Below, piece after piece: positions 50,192 to 52,059 of a DNA stretch of 52,059 nt. A program made the position numbers and the translations under genes. The DNA comes from Nitrospirota bacterium. GTDB lineage: Bacteria > Nitrospirota > Thermodesulfovibrionia > Thermodesulfovibrionales > UBA6898. The stretch is taken from positions 1 to 52,059 of the forward strand of contig JACRLQ010000020.1 of assembly GCA_016215155.1 (NCBI GenBank). Reading direction: 5' to 3'. Below the pieces are notes generated by a model. It made no database searches. It saw only the letters and a program-made list of their open reading frames with translations, and was not told the DNA's origin. Within the stretch, counting starts at the first letter, position 1. Each line of letters begins with the position of its first letter.

Positions 50192-50931
50192 TCCGGCGTA
50201 CCTCCCATGGCCTCGAAGAACTCCGCCAGAACAATCCTGCAGTTTGCCGCTGCCTTGTCAAGATCCCATTTTTTTCGGTCTCGTTCTTCTACAACGTTGC
50301 TTATCCCGCGGACCTCTATCATCGGGACCTTATACATTACGCAGATCTGGGCCACGGCCGCCCCCTCCATATTTTCGCAGATCACCCCGTATTTTTTTTC
50401 GATCTGACGGCCCCTTTCCGATGTGCCGGTACATGCCGACACAGTCGCAAAAGGGCCTTTTTTTATTCTAATTGGATGCCTTCCGGGCCTTTTTGCCGAG
50501 ACGATAGAGTCAACAATTTTTGAGGCATTGCCCTGGTCGAGAGGAAATTCATTAAAATATTCTCTCCCTCCTGAAACCACGACCGGGATACCTATTTCAT
50601 CGAGAGTCTTCAGACCTTTCCCGAGCAGTACCCCTTCATCGGCATAGACCTCTTTGGTGGCGAAGGCCACGTCCCCAATCGTCAACCCCGAGCGCGGGTA
50701 CGCGCCGCCGACCCCGAAATTAATAATGAGTGACAGGGGATACTCTTTAATAAGTACCGTCGCCGCGTGTGAGGCGTTGACCTTGCCGAGCCCCGGGACC
50801 GCATGTATGACTTTGACCCCTGATATCCTGCCTGAGCAGATTGAAAGCGGGCTGTTGTTTCCCGCGACCTTGACCGGCTTTTTTATAAGCCCGTCCCCTT
50901 CGAAAGAAACGGCCGAGATCAGCCCTACCAT
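50188..50931 (-). CDS. mqnB: Futalosine hydrolase MqnB
   Basis: MqnB releases hypoxanthine from futalosine; it is a nucleoside phosphorylase-type hydrolase (MTAN relative). Seen: VGLISAVSFEGD, VIHAVPGLGKVNASHAATVL, LIINFGVGGAYPRSGLTIGD, CENMEGAAVAQIC with the purine-binding Glu-Met-Glu and VRGISNVVEERD. The ATG at 50931 (MVGLISAV) is the family-like start and has AAAGGA 6 bases upstream; TTG 50967 and ATG 50952 would be longer. The mqn pair is close to the rRNA operon. Confidence 0.93.
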   Translation of the reverse strand: MVGLISAVSFEGDGLIKKPVKVAGNNSPLSICSGRISGVKVIHAVPGLGKVNASHAATVLIKEYPLSLIINFGVGGAYPRSGLTIGDVAFATKEVYADEGVLLGKGLKTLDEIGIPVVVSGGREYFNEFPLDQGNASKIVDSIVSAKRPGRHPIRIKKGPFATVSACTGTSERGRQIEKKYGVICENMEGAAVAQICVMYKVPMIEVRGISNVVEERDRKKWDLDKAAANCRIVLAEFFEAMGGTPD

Positions 50932-51036
50932 TCCTATTCCTTTAGTGACCATATTCTTTATCAGCAATCCTCTGTCATCCGCTTATTTTTTATTGAAGGG
51001 TTTATAATATTATAATAGATACGGAAAGGATTTAAG

Positions 51037-51660
51037 GTGAAGATAGATACTATTGTTGTCGGGCCGCTCCAGGCAAACTGCTACATAATATACGACGAGG
51101 CCACCCTCGGCGCTATGGTCGTTGACCCCGGCGCCGACAGTGACCTGATCCTGGGCCGTCTGAGTGAAAAAGGTATGCGTCTGGAGCGGATAATATGTAC
51201 CCACGGGCATTTCGACCATATAGGGGCTGTCTCTGACCTGAAAAAAAAGACCGGCGCGGGGATCGTCCTTAACCGGGAAGACCTGGAGATTTATCAAAAC
51301 GCCGATGAACTTGCTTCTATGTGGGGTTATGACTTTGTCCAGCCGCCTGACCCTGATATGTATGTTAGAGAAGGGGATACCCTGTCCCTGGGGCGCAACA
51401 GGTTCCAGGTCTTACATACACCAGGGCATAGTCCGGGAGGGATATGCCTTTTGACAGAGGGTACGGTCATCACCGGGGATACTGTTTTTGCCGGCTCTAT
51501 CGGCAGGACCGATTTTTACGGCGGCAGCCTTGAGGCAATGAAAAAGTCCTTCATACGGGTAATATCGCTCCCTGACCGGACGCTCATCCTTCCGGGACAT
51601 GGTCCGCGCTCGACGGTGGGCAATGAAAAAGAAACAAATTTTTTCATGCACGAAATTTAA
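51037..51660 (+). CDS. Metallo-beta-lactamase-fold hydrolase (glyoxalase II-like)
   Basis: This 207-aa MBL-fold protein has the metal motif THGHFDHIGA (HxHxDH), a HTPGHSPGG His, TGDTVFAGSIGRTDF with the bridging Asp and LPGHGPRSTVGNE with the last His. It is close to YcbL/GloB-type thioester hydrolases that act on glutathione or related thioesters. The start is GTG 51037. It stands alone before the rRNA leader. Confidence 0.93.
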   Translation: MKIDTIVVGPLQANCYIIYDEATLGAMVVDPGADSDLILGRLSEKGMRLERIICTHGHFDHIGAVSDLKKKTGAGIVLNREDLEIYQNADELASMWGYDFVQPPDPDMYVREGDTLSLGRNRFQVLHTPGHSPGGICLLTEGTVITGDTVFAGSIGRTDFYGGSLEAMKKSFIRVISLPDRTLILPGHGPRSTVGNEKETNFFMHEI

Positions 51661-51941
51661 ATTTATCTTTTGTTTACAGGATATTATAAGGCTGAATCGC
51701 TCCGGATTTTATATTTATCTATCTATTTTGCGGGCTTTTACCAATATTTAATTTGCTTTTTTTTTCAGGATCATATATGATATGTTTTTGTCTGCATTAG
51801 AAAGTGCTTTTGCAGCATTAGATGTTCTCTAAACCTTATTAAATCTTGAGCACCGGGTTATGGGAATATTGTTCTTTGAAAACTATAGAGCAGGTCACGT
51901 TAGTTCTAAGAGTTTTAAGATTTAATGAGTAGCTAATCAAA
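51661..51941 (+). promoter_or_regulatory. rRNA leader with boxA antitermination site
   Basis: The region is AT-rich and noncoding. TGTTCTTTGAAAAC at 51870-51883 matches a boxA antitermination element ahead of 16S. A promoter is expected upstream, with TTTGCT and TATATGAT-like hexamers around 51750-51780 as one weak candidate. Confidence 0.65.

Positions 51942-52059
<118 letters not shown>

Overview
This window looks like chromosomal DNA of an anaerobic or microaerophilic Gram-negative bacterium, of a Nitrospirota or Desulfobacterota type. The grounds are an oxygen-independent (early cobalt insertion) cobamide pathway, a ThiC-like BzaF, FeoAB ferrous-iron uptake, futalosine-pathway menaquinone genes, a ferredoxin-nitroreductase fusion, outer-membrane and periplasmic proteins, and a bacterial 16S rRNA 5' end at the right edge. 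The phylum is an inference; only about 118 bases of 16S are present.

Left edge (1-2250): AT-rich accessory DNA with short minus-strand genes: a partial HNH endonuclease, two unrecognised small proteins and an orphan ribbon-helix-helix antitoxin. An 84-bp imperfect palindrome ending in a canonical GTTAAGC core (843-926) looks like an integron attC site, so part of this region is probably a gene-cassette array.

Cobamide island (2411-23134, all plus strand): a promoter, a cobalamin riboswitch and an intrinsic terminator precede about 21 tightly packed, often overlapping genes: bzaF, cobU, cobT, cobS, cobC, cbiP, cbiB, cobD, cbiA, a cbiX-cbiC fusion, cbiMNQO, cobA, a broken cbiD, cbiET, cbiL, cbiF, a cbiGH fusion and a glutamine-amidotransferase-like gene of unknown role. 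Together they cover cobalt uptake, corrin-ring synthesis, adenosylation, aminopropanol attachment and lower-ligand assembly. bzaF without methylation genes suggests a 5-hydroxybenzimidazole lower ligand. cbiJ is not seen, and cbiD carries an internal deletion plus a frameshift. Several genes (cbiA, cbiP, cbiD, feoB) carry in-frame segments derived from palindromic repeats that also occur between genes here.

Middle (23358-35884): a secreted DUF1566 protein, a small periplasmic protein, then a minus-strand iron locus (fur, c-type cytochrome, outer-membrane beta-barrel, two feoA, feoB, a Cys-rich membrane peptide) with two Fur-box-like sites. An NmrA-type oxidoreductase, a broken ltrA, a ferredoxin-nitroreductase, a pirin, a PNPOx-like protein and a hotdog thioesterase-like protein follow.

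Right part (35885-52059): a Pho-box-like tandem operator and a MITE-like element precede pstSCAB-phoU. Next come a GIY-YIG protein, a DHH phosphoesterase, topA, a small unknown gene, dprA, argG, a second fur-feoB pair, mqnD and mqnB, a metallo-beta-lactamase-fold hydrolase, and the rRNA leader with boxA and the 16S start.
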